Shown here: piece by piece, positions 10,808 to 23,923 of the stretch | Numbering within the stretch: the first letter of the stretch is position 1 | Layout of the letters: each line of letters starts with the position of its first letter | Source of the DNA: Trissonchulus latispiculum | Lineage: Eukaryota > Nematoda > Enoplea > Enoplida > Ironidae | Assembly (NCBI GenBank): GCA_030248195.1 | Contig: JASAND010020893.1 | Coordinates: forward strand, 39,694 to 103,693 | Direction: 5' to 3' | DNA: 64,000 bases | The notes under the pieces: generated by a model | Database searches by the model: none | Seen by the model: the letters and a program-made list of their open reading frames with translations, nothing else | What the model was told of the DNA's origin: nothing | Translations under genes and position numbers: made by a program

Positions 10808-11160
10808 TAGTGGGGGGGGCCCACTTTTCGAAAGCCCCCCCCCCACTTTTCGGCAAGCCCCCCCCAACTTTTGGGGGGGGCCCACTTTTTGCAGCCCCCC
10901 CACTTTCGGCAAGCCCGCCCCCCACTTTTTGGGGGTCGCCCAAAAGTGTCGAAAAATTAAGTTTTTGAGGTCAAATTTTCAAAAATTTTCTGAATTTTTA
11001 ACTAATTTGTGGACTTATAAGTTAAGCTTAAAAACAGCGATTGTTTGTGTTTTTACCTAAAAAATGCTAAATTTTCGCTAAAAATTTTGGTATTTTATAC
11101 CTTGGACTCGCCCCCGCCCCCACTTCCCCCACCCCTCCCCCCCCCCCCACTTTCAAAACC
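10808..11160 (+). repeat. Tandem C-run/G-run block
   Basis: Repeats of about 25-35 bp of the type CCCACTTTTCGGCAAGCCCC run from 10808 to about 10945, and a C-rich tract lies at 11108-11160. It sits just downstream of the TECPR1-like stop codon. It has quadruplex and i-motif potential and no coding content. Confidence 0.7.
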
Positions 11161-11242
11161 CAAAAAATGCCAGGTATGCATAGTGAGTCAGACAGGAAAG
11201 ACAAATAAGACACTTCATAAAATAAGACAGGAATGGATTGGT

Positions 11243-14200
11243 TTATACCATAATCGGTTTGAGCGGATCAGTAAGCCGAAGAATTGAGCTAGATCGAAGG
11301 TTGCTGGCCGAAACATGTCTCAGATCTTGCAGTGTGCTCAGATCCCATCGAGAGCCCCAGGGACAGCCCAGGGACAAATTTCGCCCGGTCCGACGTCCAA
11401 CCAAACCTCCCCCACTACCGGAAACGGCACCGGCACCGGAAAACCCGGAACCGGTTTCCGAAATGGCCGGATCCAAAATCGCCCACAGCTGATCATCCCA
11501 GCTGACCGAAATCTGCCGGACCCCAGAACAGACCGGATGCCAGCTGTCACCCTCCGGATTAGTCCGACAAACACCTGTCCTGAAGTAGAGTTCACCACCA
11601 GAAGAAGTAGTAGTAGTAGTAGTAGACGACTTATCCGTAGCAGGGGGCGATTCTAGAGCCCAAACAGAGCTCTGACCACAACAGACTTGGGAAAATCGAA
11701 CCGATTTGCTGGGAGCGGGAACGGAGCGCCAAGAGCAATGAAGAATGTCGGAGGGATTGCCACAGTATCGAACCAACAGGGATCCACTCTCAGTCACAGC
11801 CCAGATCACAAAGCCCGGGCCGGTCGCAATCCAAACCACCGGGGCCAGACAGGGCACATGGAACCAGCCAGTGCCCGAAGGGCATTGGCCCGAAACATCC
11901 AGTCGACAAAGGATATCACCCGACTGAGTAACAGCCCAGACCAGTACAGAATCGGTCGTTGGCAGTTTGCCAGGATTATCGGACAAGGAAGGGACATCCG
12001 AAAGTCTAAGCGGAGGATCACGTTGAATAGAGAGACATCGGAGACGCGGGGCGTCCACTGGGAGCCAATGTCCGGGCGCAGACACAGCACAGGGTCGATA
12101 CCAGCGACGTCGACGTACGTTTGATGCACGCCGACGAGCCTGCGGGGAAAAGACGCCGCCCTGTAGGGATCTGGCATACTGCCAACCCTCTGGGTCAAAG
12201 CTCTGCGGATTCAGGTCAATTCGCCAGTCAGCAGTCAACCATCGACAGGCCGACCCGGGCAATCGAATCGAGTCCCGGGGCAGCGGTATCGTGCCCGTTT
12301 CATCTGACCAGGGATGAAAATAGCCCCCCAGCAGGGTGCCAAAATCGACATAACCCCTCAGGGCTGACCAGCGCTGATTTTCCCAAGTGACCAGATGCAG
12401 GACATCTTCCTGGGTGCCGGCCGGCGGAATAGACTGACTGACCGCTGAGTGGACACTGGCCAAATGGGTGAGTCGCCAGCAACGTCCATCACAACCAATA
12501 GCCCACAGAATGAGGGAAGAAGAAGAAGAAGATCCTTCAAAGGGAAATTGGGCAAGACCGACCTCAACCATGGCCATATGACCGGGCAGGCGGTGCCAAC
12601 AGACTTCGCCCAGCGACGTTCCATCGTCAGGAATAGGAGCAATAAAGACAGAACCGTTTAGGGAAACCAGGGTCGCCAGACCCGCTAGCGATGTAGGGGC
12701 GCGTCGTCGTGGTTGTTGCAAAGGCGTCAGGCGTCCATCAAATGCCTTTTCCGGGCCAGTGGAGGAAAAGTGGGACCCTGTCCAACCAATGGTCTCATTA
12801 AGGGCCAGCGTTAGGCACTCAGTCCAGGCATCTCGTTCGGGCTCAGAGGTGAACATCAGACGCAGAACGGCGGGGTAGGCAGGGTCAGAAACGTCGGCAT
12901 TTGAGGAGGCAGTGGTGGTGGAAGATTGGTAGAGAAATAGGAGGAAACGACCACGTTCCTGATCCGGCTGGAGACAGACCAGATTTTGCATCAGGACAAC
13001 CACAAACTGAGGGCGCTAAAAACAAAAACAAACATAGACAAAATTGTGAATGAGTATAAATAAATCTGGACAGCTAAATTAGTTCTACAGTCGGGCCCCC
13101 CACCGTTTTAGCTTAAAATACCCATATACTTTTTAGTTACAATCCACGGTTTTTTTTGTGTTTTTTACTGTGTTTTCGCACACTTTTTCTTAGAAAAACA
13201 CACTTTTTCTTAGAAAAACACACTTAAAAACACACCGAAATTTTGAGATTCAGAAGCAAAATTTTACTAATTTCTTTACAAGTTTTGAACTACAGAAGAC
13301 CGTTTCCTGAAAAAATTTTGCGCCTGCGGCGCGCTTGTCTTTTCATTCATTTTTTCAAAGCTTTGGCGTCCTACCTCTGTGCTTGTGTCCTTTTTCTTTT
13401 GTAATCCTCTAGTATAAGTATAAGTATATATAGTATATATACGTAGATACTTATTATTACGTATATTAGTTTACCACATTATTTACTTTAAGCTGCATTA
13501 AATCTCTAGCACCGTTTCAAAAGAATGGTTTACAAAATCAAAAGGTTCAACTGTTTCCATTGTGGTGTTTTACCGATTTTTAAAAAATTTTCAGCTTCTG
13601 GGGGGCTCCGCCCCCAGACCCCCCGTTGCAAATACGCTTTTCTTCCTTTTCTTTCGATGATATTGCGCTCATTTCGTCCAAATCGACCATACACGTCAGT
13701 ACGTATCTATTGACTTTTATCGCTAGAACGACAAAAACCAACTAGGAATAGGCTATATGTAGTAAAAATAGTCGTAAACGCATTTAAAACGCGAAAAATC
13801 AATTTTTAGAAAAAACACACATTTTCTTAGAAAAACACACTTTTTCTTAGAAAAACACACTGAAAAGCACGGGTCCGAATTTGAAAAAAAACCCTGTTAC
13901 AATCCCTCCGATATTGTGAGAAAAGTTTGTGCTAAATAAGCCACAAACGCAAAGTTCTAACAAAACATCCTCCCAGTCACATAAATTTCAAAAAATTGTC
14001 CTGGAAATACAACATATTATTATGACACTTGAAAAAGTCAGTAACGGGTTGGAAAAGCGAAATGAGCAAATGTGAAACAAATAGGTACATTGTACGTACT
14101 AAAAAAATTCTGAATTCGTTAAAAAACTCTTACACAATCCTCTTACACAACACTGTATTTGTCTGTCAGTACCTACCTTTCGCCTAAGATAGGTGACAGC

Positions 14201-16220
14201 CAATTTCCCACTGGCGCTACAGCTGTGACTGGAGGACACGGTTTGTCCAACTGTGGTAAGATCTAGCTGGGCCCGAGTCCACTTCTGCCCAGTCCAATAG
14301 GATGCGGTCCCGGCCCGAAGCCAGGTTGGACCCACCACAGAACCACCCCTACTGCTAGATTCTCCAGTTATCCGATAATCCTGATACTGAGTCCGATCGC
14401 AAATCCTCCACTGCGCCCGACAATTTCGCAGGGATTTCAGAATGCGCTGTCGCCAGCTAGCTTCCAGCAGCCAGTACGGGGCAACTTCTTCTTCAACTGA
14501 AATGGAAAGTTTCAAAAGCTTTTTAGCTTGAAAAGGGGTTGTACCGCCAATTCTGGTACCTACGTTTCGCAGTCATGAAACTGATTCTGCAATTCAACAC
14601 ACTTTACCTACATACAACTTCTCCGCAAAAAAAGCTGAAAAAAGAAAATTCAGTGCACGACAATCTACGTTTATATAATAATATTATTAATATTTATATA
14701 ATAATAATATTAGCTGGCACAGATAAGCATCCTCAAAAAAAACTACGTATTCTGCTTCTCCATTCATTTCAGAAAATAAAAAAACTCCGTCTAAATAATA
14801 TACCTTTGGCATCCGAATGGAACCAAGTGGGTGGCAAATCCTTCTGCCCGTTGGGCGCCAAAATCTGCCCTGCCGACACGGATACCCATCGATGACTGGG
14901 CTGGTCTGTGGTAAAATCCCGGCGCCAAGACGGAAGCAGAGTATCAAGACACTCCACATCCTCTTCCAGATGATCATCTTCCGTAAAATCCGTCGCCGTC
15001 GAAGTCGTATCCGTCGTGTCCGGACTGGACAGGCTGGTATCATCCGGATTTCCGGGATTTTCCGACGAAGCACCAGTAATCCGGTCCTGAAGTAGGACAT
15101 CCTCTGAGGGGGAGATCAGTTCACCGGACTCTTCCAAACCCAGCACCGTTCCCACAGATTCTTCCACACCAATTTCCTCCCCTTGCTCCACGGGTCCTTC
15201 TTCATCACTAGACCGTCTCAGCAGTTGGCTGTACCGTAGACCGGCCGGTTGGCCAGCCGGTTGCTTGTCCGTTGACTCTTTCGAGTGTTGCTGCTGCTGT
15301 TGGAGCAGGGTTGCTCTCTTTTCTCGCAGCAGAACCACTCGTTCTTTGACCACCTGGGATGCCCGCCGGCCAATTGTTTTCAGGGTTTTCCGGGACAGGC
15401 TGCCCAAAGAGTGAGCCAAACCAGCACCGGAAAATTTCGTTCCCGAAACACGGTGGCTATTCGGCTGCCCCCCATCCACGAAATCCGGCAAATCCGAGTC
15501 CCCGTTTTCTTCTTCCTCCTCGGCTGATTGGATTTCCGATACCACAGGGATCCAAGAATGCCCGCCCAGTTCCTTGGTGGAAACGTCAGAACGGAAATAC
15601 AGCAGGCCATCCTGCAGTCCGATGGCAAAAACCTGAAATGAGAGACGAGACATCTCAACACTTTACACTGTACGTACCAAGATACAGAAGTATATACTGT
15701 CGACGATTCTAACTTCTTTGCCTACTGCTACAGTGCTCAAACCAGTAAATCTTCCCGATAAACATTTTTAAATACCAGTAATAATAAAGAACCTATTCTA
15801 AATCGAAGACCACAACCGCCATAAAAAAGCTCTGCACTTGTCCTCGCTTGCAATGCAACCCATTGTTTCAACCAGTAAGTCAATCATAAGGAAATTGTGC
15901 ACAAAAAACATCTGCCCTACAGTCACTGAGGCAAAGCCTTTCCAAAATGCTTCTTCACGTACAAAATATGTACTTGATCTTGATGTCACAAAAGTGCTAG
16001 CTAGTAAGTCAATGTTACGTACACTCCAAATATAGGTACTAGAACAAAATGACTGAACCTGATCATGCCAGGTGACCGTGATGCCACTGATGTTGCAGGA
16101 AGACATCTCAGTCCAGGCCCGAGCGCCGGTCGAAAGCGCCTCCACCGTCCCAGTGTCGTGGCTCCCTTTCTTGGACAGCTGTTTTCCTGTCTCCTCACGG
16201 CCTTGATGTTGAAACCAAAG
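11243..16220 (-). CDS. TECPR1: TECPR1-like tectonin beta-propeller protein, last four exons
   Basis: Exons 16220-16059, 15632-14804, 14496-14177 and 13015-11243 join with GT-AG sites and matching phases (0, 1, 0) to give about 1,027 codons. Order of domains: a tectonin repeat across the first junction (ITVTWHDQ then VFAIGLQDGLLYFRSDV); a long acidic Ser/Glu linker with a poly-Gln run; a segment VEEEVAPYWLLEASWRQRIL; a PH domain split over exons 3-4 ending in ERDAWTECLTLALNE; a dysferlin-type segment ending VRRRRWYRPC; then further tectonin repeats (LVWAVTQSGDILCRLDV, ELYFRTGVCRTNPEGDSW, ISVSWDDQLWAIL). TECPR1 binds phosphoinositides, ATG5-ATG12 and lysosomes in autophagosome maturation. From memory of the vertebrate protein, about 270-300 N-terminal residues are missing; they should lie to the right, but I could not find them. 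Intron 3 holds an inserted element (13146-13895). Confidence 0.9.
13146..13895. mobile_element. 750-bp insertion in TECPR1 intron with 10-bp direct flanks
   Basis: GTTACAATCC occurs on both sides (13136-13145 and 13896-13905), as expected for a target-site duplication. Each end of the insert carries a short array of ACACACTTTTTCTTAGAAAA units (13160-13235; 13806-13867), with the same orientation at both ends. The middle has the self-complementary GGGGGCTCCGCCCCC. No protein is recognised; the class is unknown. Confidence 0.65.
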
Positions 16221-17506
16221 CTGCAAAAAATAGAAAAAAACAGAACAATATAGTCAAGGGGGGAACAACGATTTTCGAAATAAGGTTCGCTACAGAATGT
16301 AGTTAGCCAGACGCTTTATATACCAGCATGTAAGGCTTGGCCTGTACTTTCTATACCACCAGTAAAATCAGCATTCAGTTGTACTTCTAGTAGGCTAGCC
16401 TCAATATAGACAATCTTTTTCCCCCACAAGTGGGGGAAAAAGATGGAATGGGAGAAAAAAAGATGGTACCAAATTTCGTTCCTTTGCCACCATAACAGCA
16501 GATAAATGGCATTTAAAGGCATAAAACGCAACGCAATATCTACTTCTAAAAACTCATTGCCGGCAGCCAGGCTTAGTATTATCCATCATATAAGCCAAAC
16601 TTAGTAATGGGCCAACATTGCTAGGAAATTAAGATTTTTGGTCTACAAAAAATCTTATTTTTTCCAGTAATTTATAATTTAATCGCCTTTTGTGTTAACT
16701 TGCAATGATAAAATACACCATTTTTGCAATATTAACCCTCAAGAAATTGAGTGTTTTGTTTATGGTGGGTGGCAAAATCGCACAAAAGTCTTCAGGGGTC
16801 ATCCATTTCGGGTGTAGGCTTTTGCATATCCACACTTGTGAAACTTTCTGGAATGTCCACAGTTCATAATATCACAAAAATACTGTTTATGGGCCCTAAT
16901 TTTCTTGTTATCCGCATGATTTGCCCCCCTGGGAATATTTGCCAGCATTCCTCCACAGGGGCAGGTCATATGGCGCTTTTCGACAGCGGATTGTCAATTG
17001 GGGGGTATAACAGTTCAAATGAGTAAACAATTAGTCGTTATTTTTGCTTAAATCAAAAAACAAAACTGCGGGGGAAAAGCACACCGTTGTTTTCCCCCCT
17101 CTGGTGCAAAAAGTGTGGGGGAAAAAGATGGTCACTATTTCTCAACCGTGTGACCTAGCGAAAATCCGACCAGCCCACGTTATAGAGCACATCCACAAAC
17201 CCCTTCATGCACAAAATGACTCCTGTAACTATTACCAGTAAGTTGGCATAATCTTAGAAAATTTGAAAAATCCTTGGGTTTTTGGACAATTTTTGGGTGT
17301 CAACTTCGGACCCATGTCACACGAATGCTCAATCGACAGGAACGGTTATTTGTATTATGATCTGAAAGTACAAGACTTGAACTTGCATTTGCACTAGATT
17401 TTGTATCTCTATCTTTATGCCAGTCGAGCAGGGTGAGCCATTGTTTTCCCCCACTTTCCCCACTTTGCCGGTGATGTTCCCCCCCCCTGACTATACTAGC
17501 ATTTTT
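16221..17506. other. No gene recognised upstream of the visible TECPR1 exons
   Basis: Contains related stretches of GTGGGGGAAAAAGATGG in several places (16430, 17115) and an inverted CCCCCAC-AA-GTGGGGG at about 16420. Missing upstream TECPR1 exons were searched for here without success. Confidence 0.5.
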
Positions 17507-19135
17507 ACAGTGTTAAACATAGATGGGTGGAGGGGTGGAAGGAAAGTCGGGCGGACTTTCATGAACAAAAAAAATTGAAAAGAAAACAAAAAAATGGGTG
17601 GAAGGGTGGAAATTTTTTCCACCCATTTTTACAGTGTTAAACATAGATGGGTGGAGGGGTGGAAGAAAAGTCGGGCGGTCTTTCATTGAACAAAAAAAAT
17701 TGAAAAGAAAACAAAAAAATGGGTGGAAGGGTGGAAATTTTTTCCACCCATTTTTACAGTGTTAAACATAGATGGGTTTAGGGGTGGAAGGAAAGTCGGG
17801 CGGTCTTTCATTGAACCAAAAAAAATTGAAAAGAAAACAAAAAAATGGGTGGAAGGGTGGAAATTTTTTCCACCCATTTTTACAGTGTTAAACATAGATG
17901 GGTGGAGGGGTGGAAGGAAAGTCGGGCGATCTTTCATTGAACAAAACAAAATTGAAAAGAAAACAAAAAAATGGGTGGAAGGGTGGAAATTTTTTCCACC
18001 CATTTTTACAGTGTTAAACATAGATGGGTGGAGGGGTGGAAGGAAAGTCGGGCGGTCTTTCATTGAACAAAAAAATTGAAAAGAAAACAAAAAAATGGGT
18101 GGAAAAATGGCGATCTTTCATTGAACAAAAAAAATTGAAAAGAAAACCAAAAAATGGGTAGAAGGGTGGAAATTTTTTCCACCCATTTTTACAGTGTTAA
18201 ACATAGATGGGTGGAGGGGTGGAAGGAAAGTCGGGCGATCTTTCATTGAACAAAAAAAATTGAAAAGAAAACAAAAAAATGGGTGGAAGGGTGGAAATTT
18301 TTTCCACCCATTTTTACAGTGTTAAACATAGATGGGTGGAGGGGTGGAAGGAAAGTCGGGCGATCTTTCATTGAACAAAAAAAATTGAAAAGAAAACAAA
18401 AAAGTGGGTGGAAGGGTGGAAATTTTTTCCACCCATTTTTACAGTGTTAAACATAGATGGGTGGAGGGGTGGAAGGAAAGTCGGGCGATCTTTCATTGAA
18501 CAAAAAAATTGAAAAGAAAACAAACAAATGGGTCGAAGGGTGTAAATTTTTTCCACCCATTTTTACAGTGTTAAACATAGATGGGTGGAGGGGTGGAAGG
18601 AAAGTCGGGCGATCTTTCATTGAACAAAAAAAATTGAAAAGAAAACAAAAAAATGGGTGGAAGGGTGGAAATTTTTTCCACCCATTTTTACAGTGTTAAA
18701 CATAGATGGGTGGAGGGGTGGAAGGAAAGCCGGGCGATCTTTCATTGAACAAAAAAAAATTGAAAAGAAAACAAAAAAATGGGTGGAAGGGTGGAAATTT
18801 TTTCCACCCATTTTTACAGTGTTAAACATAGATGGGTGGAGGGGTGGAAGGAAAGTCGGGCGATCTTTCATTGAGCAAAAAAATTGAAAAGAAAACAAAA
18901 AAATGGGTGGAGGGGTGGAAATTTTTTCCACCCATTTTTACAGTGTTAAACATAGATGGGTGGAGGGGTGGAAGGAAAGTCGGGCGATCTTTCATTAAAC
19001 AAAAAAATTGAAAAGAAAACAAAAAAATGGGTGGAAGGGTGGAAATTTTTTCCACCCATTTTTACAGTGTTAAACATAGATGGGTGGAGGGGTGGAAGGA
19101 AAGTCGGGCGATCTTTCATGAACAAAAAAATTGAA
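17507..19135 (+). repeat. 125-bp tandem satellite, about 13 units
   Basis: Units share ACAGTGTTAAACATAGATGG, GGTGGAAGGAAAGTCGGGCG and the palindrome GGTGGAAATTTTTTCCACC. Unit starts recur roughly every 123-127 bp from about 17509 to 19065. One unit near 18100 is shortened by about 85 bp. Units left of about 18050 mostly read CGGTCTTTC and those to the right CGATCTTTC, a sign of local homogenisation. Open frames exist on both strands because many units are near a multiple of three; they are probably not genes. Confidence 0.92.
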
Positions 19136-19559
19136 AAGAAAAAAAAAGAAATGAAAACAAAATGAAATGAAAACAAAATGAAAAAATTTTTTTGAGAATT
19201 CCATGCTGTCACCTGAATAGGATGGGTTCATGTTTCATTTGAGTACCATATCGACCACTTTCGGAAAACTTTTTCAAAATCCGGAATTTTTCGGGTCCAA
19301 TATCTCGAAATCTGTAAATTTTCCGGAAATCTTGATTTCAGCTACGAATCATGGAACGGAGCTATGGAATTACCCTATGACCAACTTTTAAGCAAATTCC
19401 AGGATCTTTTCGTCATTCCCGGAATCCGGGAAGTATCGGGTCGCCTAAGAGATCCAAGCGTTCAAGTCAAGCCCTTCAAAATGAGGCATCACTTACCCCT
19501 CTACCCTAGCCAATCTCGAGATCTAGGGGTGGACACATTCTTCAATAAATAAATAATAA

Positions 19560-20055
<496 letters not shown>

Positions 20056-20519
20056 TAATTAGAGACTCACCTTGGCCCCGGTGCCCGGGCCGGTGTGTAC
20101 ACGGAAATTATTACTCCCGTAAATTTTTACTCCCCAGTAATAAATTCCTAGGAAATTATTACTCCCCAGTAGAGATTTCCTAGTAAATCTTTACTCCCCT
20201 TAGGAAATTTTTACTCCCCTCTCTCTCTGTTCGGGAATCTCGCTAGGCATAGATTGGTGTTGCCACCTTTGCTTCTCCCCATCAGTCTTTTCTAGTATGA
20301 CCCTCGCTATGTTGCCTGGATGCCGTCCCACAGTGGGAGGCTGGAGCCCGTCGCGTGGCCTTTCGGCTCAGGGTTAGCTAACCTCCATTAAGTGCTCATG
20401 CGTACACAGCTTTGTGAAAGTTTCTACAAAAACCAAAGAATGACCCTCGGCAATAGTGCGAAAAATGGTTGTGTGAAATAGTTTGCTGTTTGATTGAGGC
20501 AGTTCAGAGAGATCCTTGT

Positions 20520-21220
20520 TTAAGGTGGTGATTACTTTTGGAGACATCAACTTTGAACCATTATTACTCAACCATTACTTGGAGTTAAGAAGCCATTTTT
20601 ATATCAAAATGGAGCTGAACATTCGCTCTTTCTAATGAATACAACGAAACTAATTTTAGTTCTTGGAAATCATTTACTGCATTTTCGAAGTAATTTAATT
20701 TTCCAGATTTTTTACAGACTAAAGTAAATTTTTTCTTGAGGCATCGGCCACATCTCTTCGATTCCACTATCAAATAGCTGGGGACATTTTTTAGTTCTTA
20801 TGAAACCGTTCTTCGTTATAAAGAAATTAGCTAAAATGTATTGTAACCTGGATTTTGCCTATTTTTCCAAACTTTGACAAGGGACCAACTTTAGCTAGAA
20901 AGCGTCAATCGGGACAACGAAAAAAGGGTCCCTGGGTATGTTAGTGTAAAATACGTCCAGTAAGTGGCAACCATCTAGCTTGCATAGTAAATGCTCCACG
21001 ATCGCTGGAAAAAATCATAGCTGTATAGCAACTACATAACTGTCAAAAATTGACAAAAACCACCCTGAGCGGAGACGTCGAATTTTTGAAGCGGGATTGC
21101 GCGGAGGGTATTAGAATGCAAAAAGAACTTATTTTGGAAAGTTTCATCAAATTTCATCTTGATTTGAACCGTCAATCAACAATATATGTAATATGCGCCC
21201 AAAAGGAATCACCACCTTAA
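20520..21220. mobile_element. TTAA-ended MITE, copy 1
   Basis: Starts TTAAGGTGGTGATTACTTTT and ends with the inverse (AAGGAATCACCACCTTAA). Its first 480 bp align with 21295-21705. TTAA at both ends fits a TTAA-duplicating (piggyBac-like) mechanism, by inference. Confidence 0.75.
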
Positions 21221-21294
21221 AACAAAGCAATGGAAGCACACCTTTCGCAAGCGCGAAAGCAATCACCCAAAATACGGGAAACAATACCACCACT

Positions 21295-21705
21295 TTAAGG
21301 TGGTGATTCCCTTTGGTCACATAAAGTTTGCACCATTATTACTCATTACACACTAAAAATTTTTTTAATACATTTTAGAAAAAGTCTAATTTTCCAGATT
21401 TTTTGCAGACTCAAGCAAATTTTTTCGCGAGACATCGGTTATATCATTCGATACCTCCATCAAATAGCTGGGGACGATTTTTTATTTATTGTGAAATCGC
21501 TCTTCGTTATAGAAAAACAAGCTGAAATGTGTGCACAACCTGTATTTTGCCTACTTTTTCCAAATTTGTCAAGCGATTACTGCAGCTAGGAAGCAGCAAT
21601 CGGGGCGACTAAAAAACGTCCCTCCCTGAAGATATTTGTGCAGAACACATCTGTTAAGTAGCAGCCCGCCAGCTTGCATGGTACACTGTCCACGGACCCA
21701 CCGAT
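21295..21705 (+). mobile_element. TTAA-ended MITE, copy 2, right end missing
   Basis: Begins TTAAGGTGGTGATTCCCTTT and follows copy 1 with moderate divergence (shared AATAGCTGGGGAC, CTAATTTTCCAGATTTTTT) to about 21705, where similarity stops. The sequence ending at 21298 (ACCACTTTAA) may be the tail of a third copy. Confidence 0.65.
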
Positions 21706-22245
21706 GGATTAGGTTGATGAAACTGTGTCAATCCAAGGCACCGCTTGTCAATCAATCTAGGTATTAATAACAGTATTACTGTGTGAGGAAAAATTCAAAG
21801 GGAAATTATTACTGGAAAAGTAAAAATTTAAAGGGTGGGGGAGTAAAAATTTCCTAGCGGGAGTAAAAATTTCCTTGGAAATGATTACTGGGGGAGTAAT
21901 AATTTCCTAGGAAATTATTACTGGGGAGTAATAATTTACGGGGACTAATAATTTACTGTTACACCGGAGCCTGGAAATTGTGGGTCCAAATCGAAAATTT
22001 TCAAAAATTATCTTAAAAATTCAAATTTTTCAATAATTTCTGATATACAGACGTTACTATCGTTGTTTTCATTCAAGTCAGTGGGAAAACAAACGATTTG
22101 CAACACTTCTTGGCTTTTAAAATTTTAAAAATTTGGTCAAAAAAAGTCAAAAGTTTAAAAAAATTTGCTAATTTTTTGCCCCTTCGGGACCGGGGTCGGG
22201 GCCGGGGCCAGGCCCCGGTGCATCACAAATAATAATAGTAGAAAT

Positions 22246-22390
22246 GGACATACCCAGGTGAAAGGGTTGCCTTTTTGTGGAAAAAGCGGCAACCCAACTA
22301 CAACAACAATACTAATAATAATAATAATAATAATAAACGGACATACCCAGATGGAATTGTTGCCTTTTTGTGAAAAAGTGACAACCCAAT
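22246..22390 (+). repeat. Two further hairpin modules with an AATAAT tract
   Basis: GGACATACCCAGGTGAAAGG with GTTGCCTTTTTGTGGAAAAA (22246) and a second copy at 22338, separated by (AAT)n. They are the same module family as at 19571-19990, about 2.5 kb away. Confidence 0.7.
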
Positions 22391-22467
22391 TATCGCTGAA
22401 CTCCAAGAATTGAGTAAAATACAGTCTTTCAAAGTTTGCTGCAAATACCCGAACCACCACCTTAAAC

Positions 22468-22608
22468 CTTTCTTTTTAGAGTGTTTTCCTACTGGCGGAC
22501 GTATCAGTGAAGCGACAGCCTCATTTGAGTCATCAGAAGGCCCTTGTTCGTACACCAATATTTCAATGTCAAACTTCTCCTCGAGGTCATCTTGCGCATC
22601 TAGGTCAT
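22468..22608 (-). CDS. Candidate internal exon of unknown acidic protein
   Basis: An open minus-strand segment with protein-like composition, bounded by a possible acceptor (CTCAAAACTAG, exon from 22608) and donor (AAAG|GTTTAA at 22467). It encodes DDLDAQDDLEEKFDIEILVY followed by a segment ending RPPVGKHSKKK. The donor falls at the edge of a TTAA-type element end (22452-22465). I do not recognise the family; it may be a displaced exon or transposon relic. Confidence 0.28.
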
Positions 22609-22995
22609 CTAGTTTTGAGAACAAAGCCAAATGACAGGTTCAGCTTGAACTGTCATTGTTATACATGGAAAATTGTTTTTACCATCTCCTTGATTTTCGA
22701 CACATACTCAAGTCTAAACTTGTACCTGTTTTGAACACCTTTCTGCAAGATACGACTCTTATATTGGAATTTCAGTGAAATTTCTCACATCTCCAATCGG
22801 TGGAATTTCATAACTTTTGGATATGTAGAATTTCCATTTGCCGAAATTTGGCAGGGTAAATTCACTATTTGGATCAACGTGTAATATCCTTTGAATTTTT
22901 TGGCTTCATGGTAAGCAAGTTTGGCCCATTTGGTTCTGATAATTTTTGATAATTAACATTGAATTATTTAGCTGTGTTAAAGCCAAGTTGATCAG

Positions 22996-23923
22996 CTCCC
23001 ATTTGATTCAGAAAAATGGCGGAACCGTCTACCGAAAGAGATGTAAGACATTTAAATAGAGATTTATCTAAAGCTCTTGAAGGCATAAATAGATTGACCG
23101 CTGAATTAGCAAGAGCTAGGAATGAACAAGTAGAGACACGATTAGATGGGATATCCAGCATGACTGGTGTCCGATCTGTGAACCCAGCCTTACCAAGTTT
23201 AATGTAGGCTAGACGAAAACTTCTCGCAGTGGCTAGAAAAATACGAACTCGCCGAACAGGCAGATGGTTAGAATGAAGCCACAAAATTGAACATGCTTCC
23301 AGCGCATTTAGAAGAGTCTGCACTGGAAACTTATAGGGACTTGACAAATGAACCAAAGTCAGACTACTTGTTGTTGATCGCAGCTTTAAAAGCTGCACTG
23401 CAACCTAAAGACTCAGAAAGATTTGCATTAACTGCACTTCGTAGCCGTAAGCGGAAACCTGATGAAACACTATGAATGTTTGCTCAAGACATAAGACAGA
23501 AAGTTAGAATAGCCTATCCAATTAGTGACGCAAGGTATTGTAGCGAATTCGCGGGCGCGTGGAAAAAGAATTCTTCATTGGTGGCTTAGTGAAACCGCGA
23601 AAAAGCTTGTACTGAAGTTTGAACCGCAAAGTTTTAATGAAGTGTACGCTGTCGCTCTCAAGGAAGATGCGCAGCGCCGCTTACTTAAAATGGATGAACC
23701 TGAAACTAAATCGAGGGAAAGTTCCAGAGATACAAAACTCGAACAGTTACGTGCTGCTGTACAAAAATTGTCAGCAGTGCAGGAAAGCATACATAGCGTC
23801 AATGCTATCCAGCACAGGCGAGACTTTGGGTCTCGGCAACAAAATTCTGACTACAGACTATCACGACTGGAACGAAGAATGGACGACTTATCGCAGTCTT
23901 CACGCAGGAAGGGACGAGATTAG
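22996..23923 (+). pseudogene. Broken gag of an LTR retrotransposon
   Basis: The reading passes through three frames. 23016-23204 (MAEPSTERDVRHLNRDLSKA...) looks like a coiled N-terminus. A capsid-like part (DENFSQWLEKYELAEQADG; LPAHLEESALETYRDL) ends at 23475 after a stop. A C-terminal part at 23525-23923 is helical, Arg/Lys/Glu-rich and ends RRMDDLSQSSRRKGRD. Such a capsid-like arrangement is typical of Ty3 or BEL-type Gag. No protease, reverse transcriptase or integrase follows, and no zinc knuckle is visible. Frameshifts and stops mark it as dead. Confidence 0.6.

Larger units (their letters stand above)
20090..21967. mobile_element. Inverted-repeat element with TTACTCCCC subterminal arrays
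   Basis: Termini CCGGTGTGTAC (20090) and its inverted partner ending ACACCGG (21967) enclose arrays of AAATTATTACTCCCC on the left (20100-20222) and GGGGAGTAATAATTT on the right (21838-21950), about 130 bp each and inverted. The centre holds two further insertions (20520-21220 and 21295-21705). No transposase frame is seen. Confidence 0.75.

Noticed and set aside
19364..19552. Short frame resembling the protease-RT linker of gypsy Pol (YDQLLSKFQDLF, RLRDPSVQVKPF)
   Set aside because: The similarity is short and no RT motif follows before the microsatellite. It may be a relic but cannot be supported.
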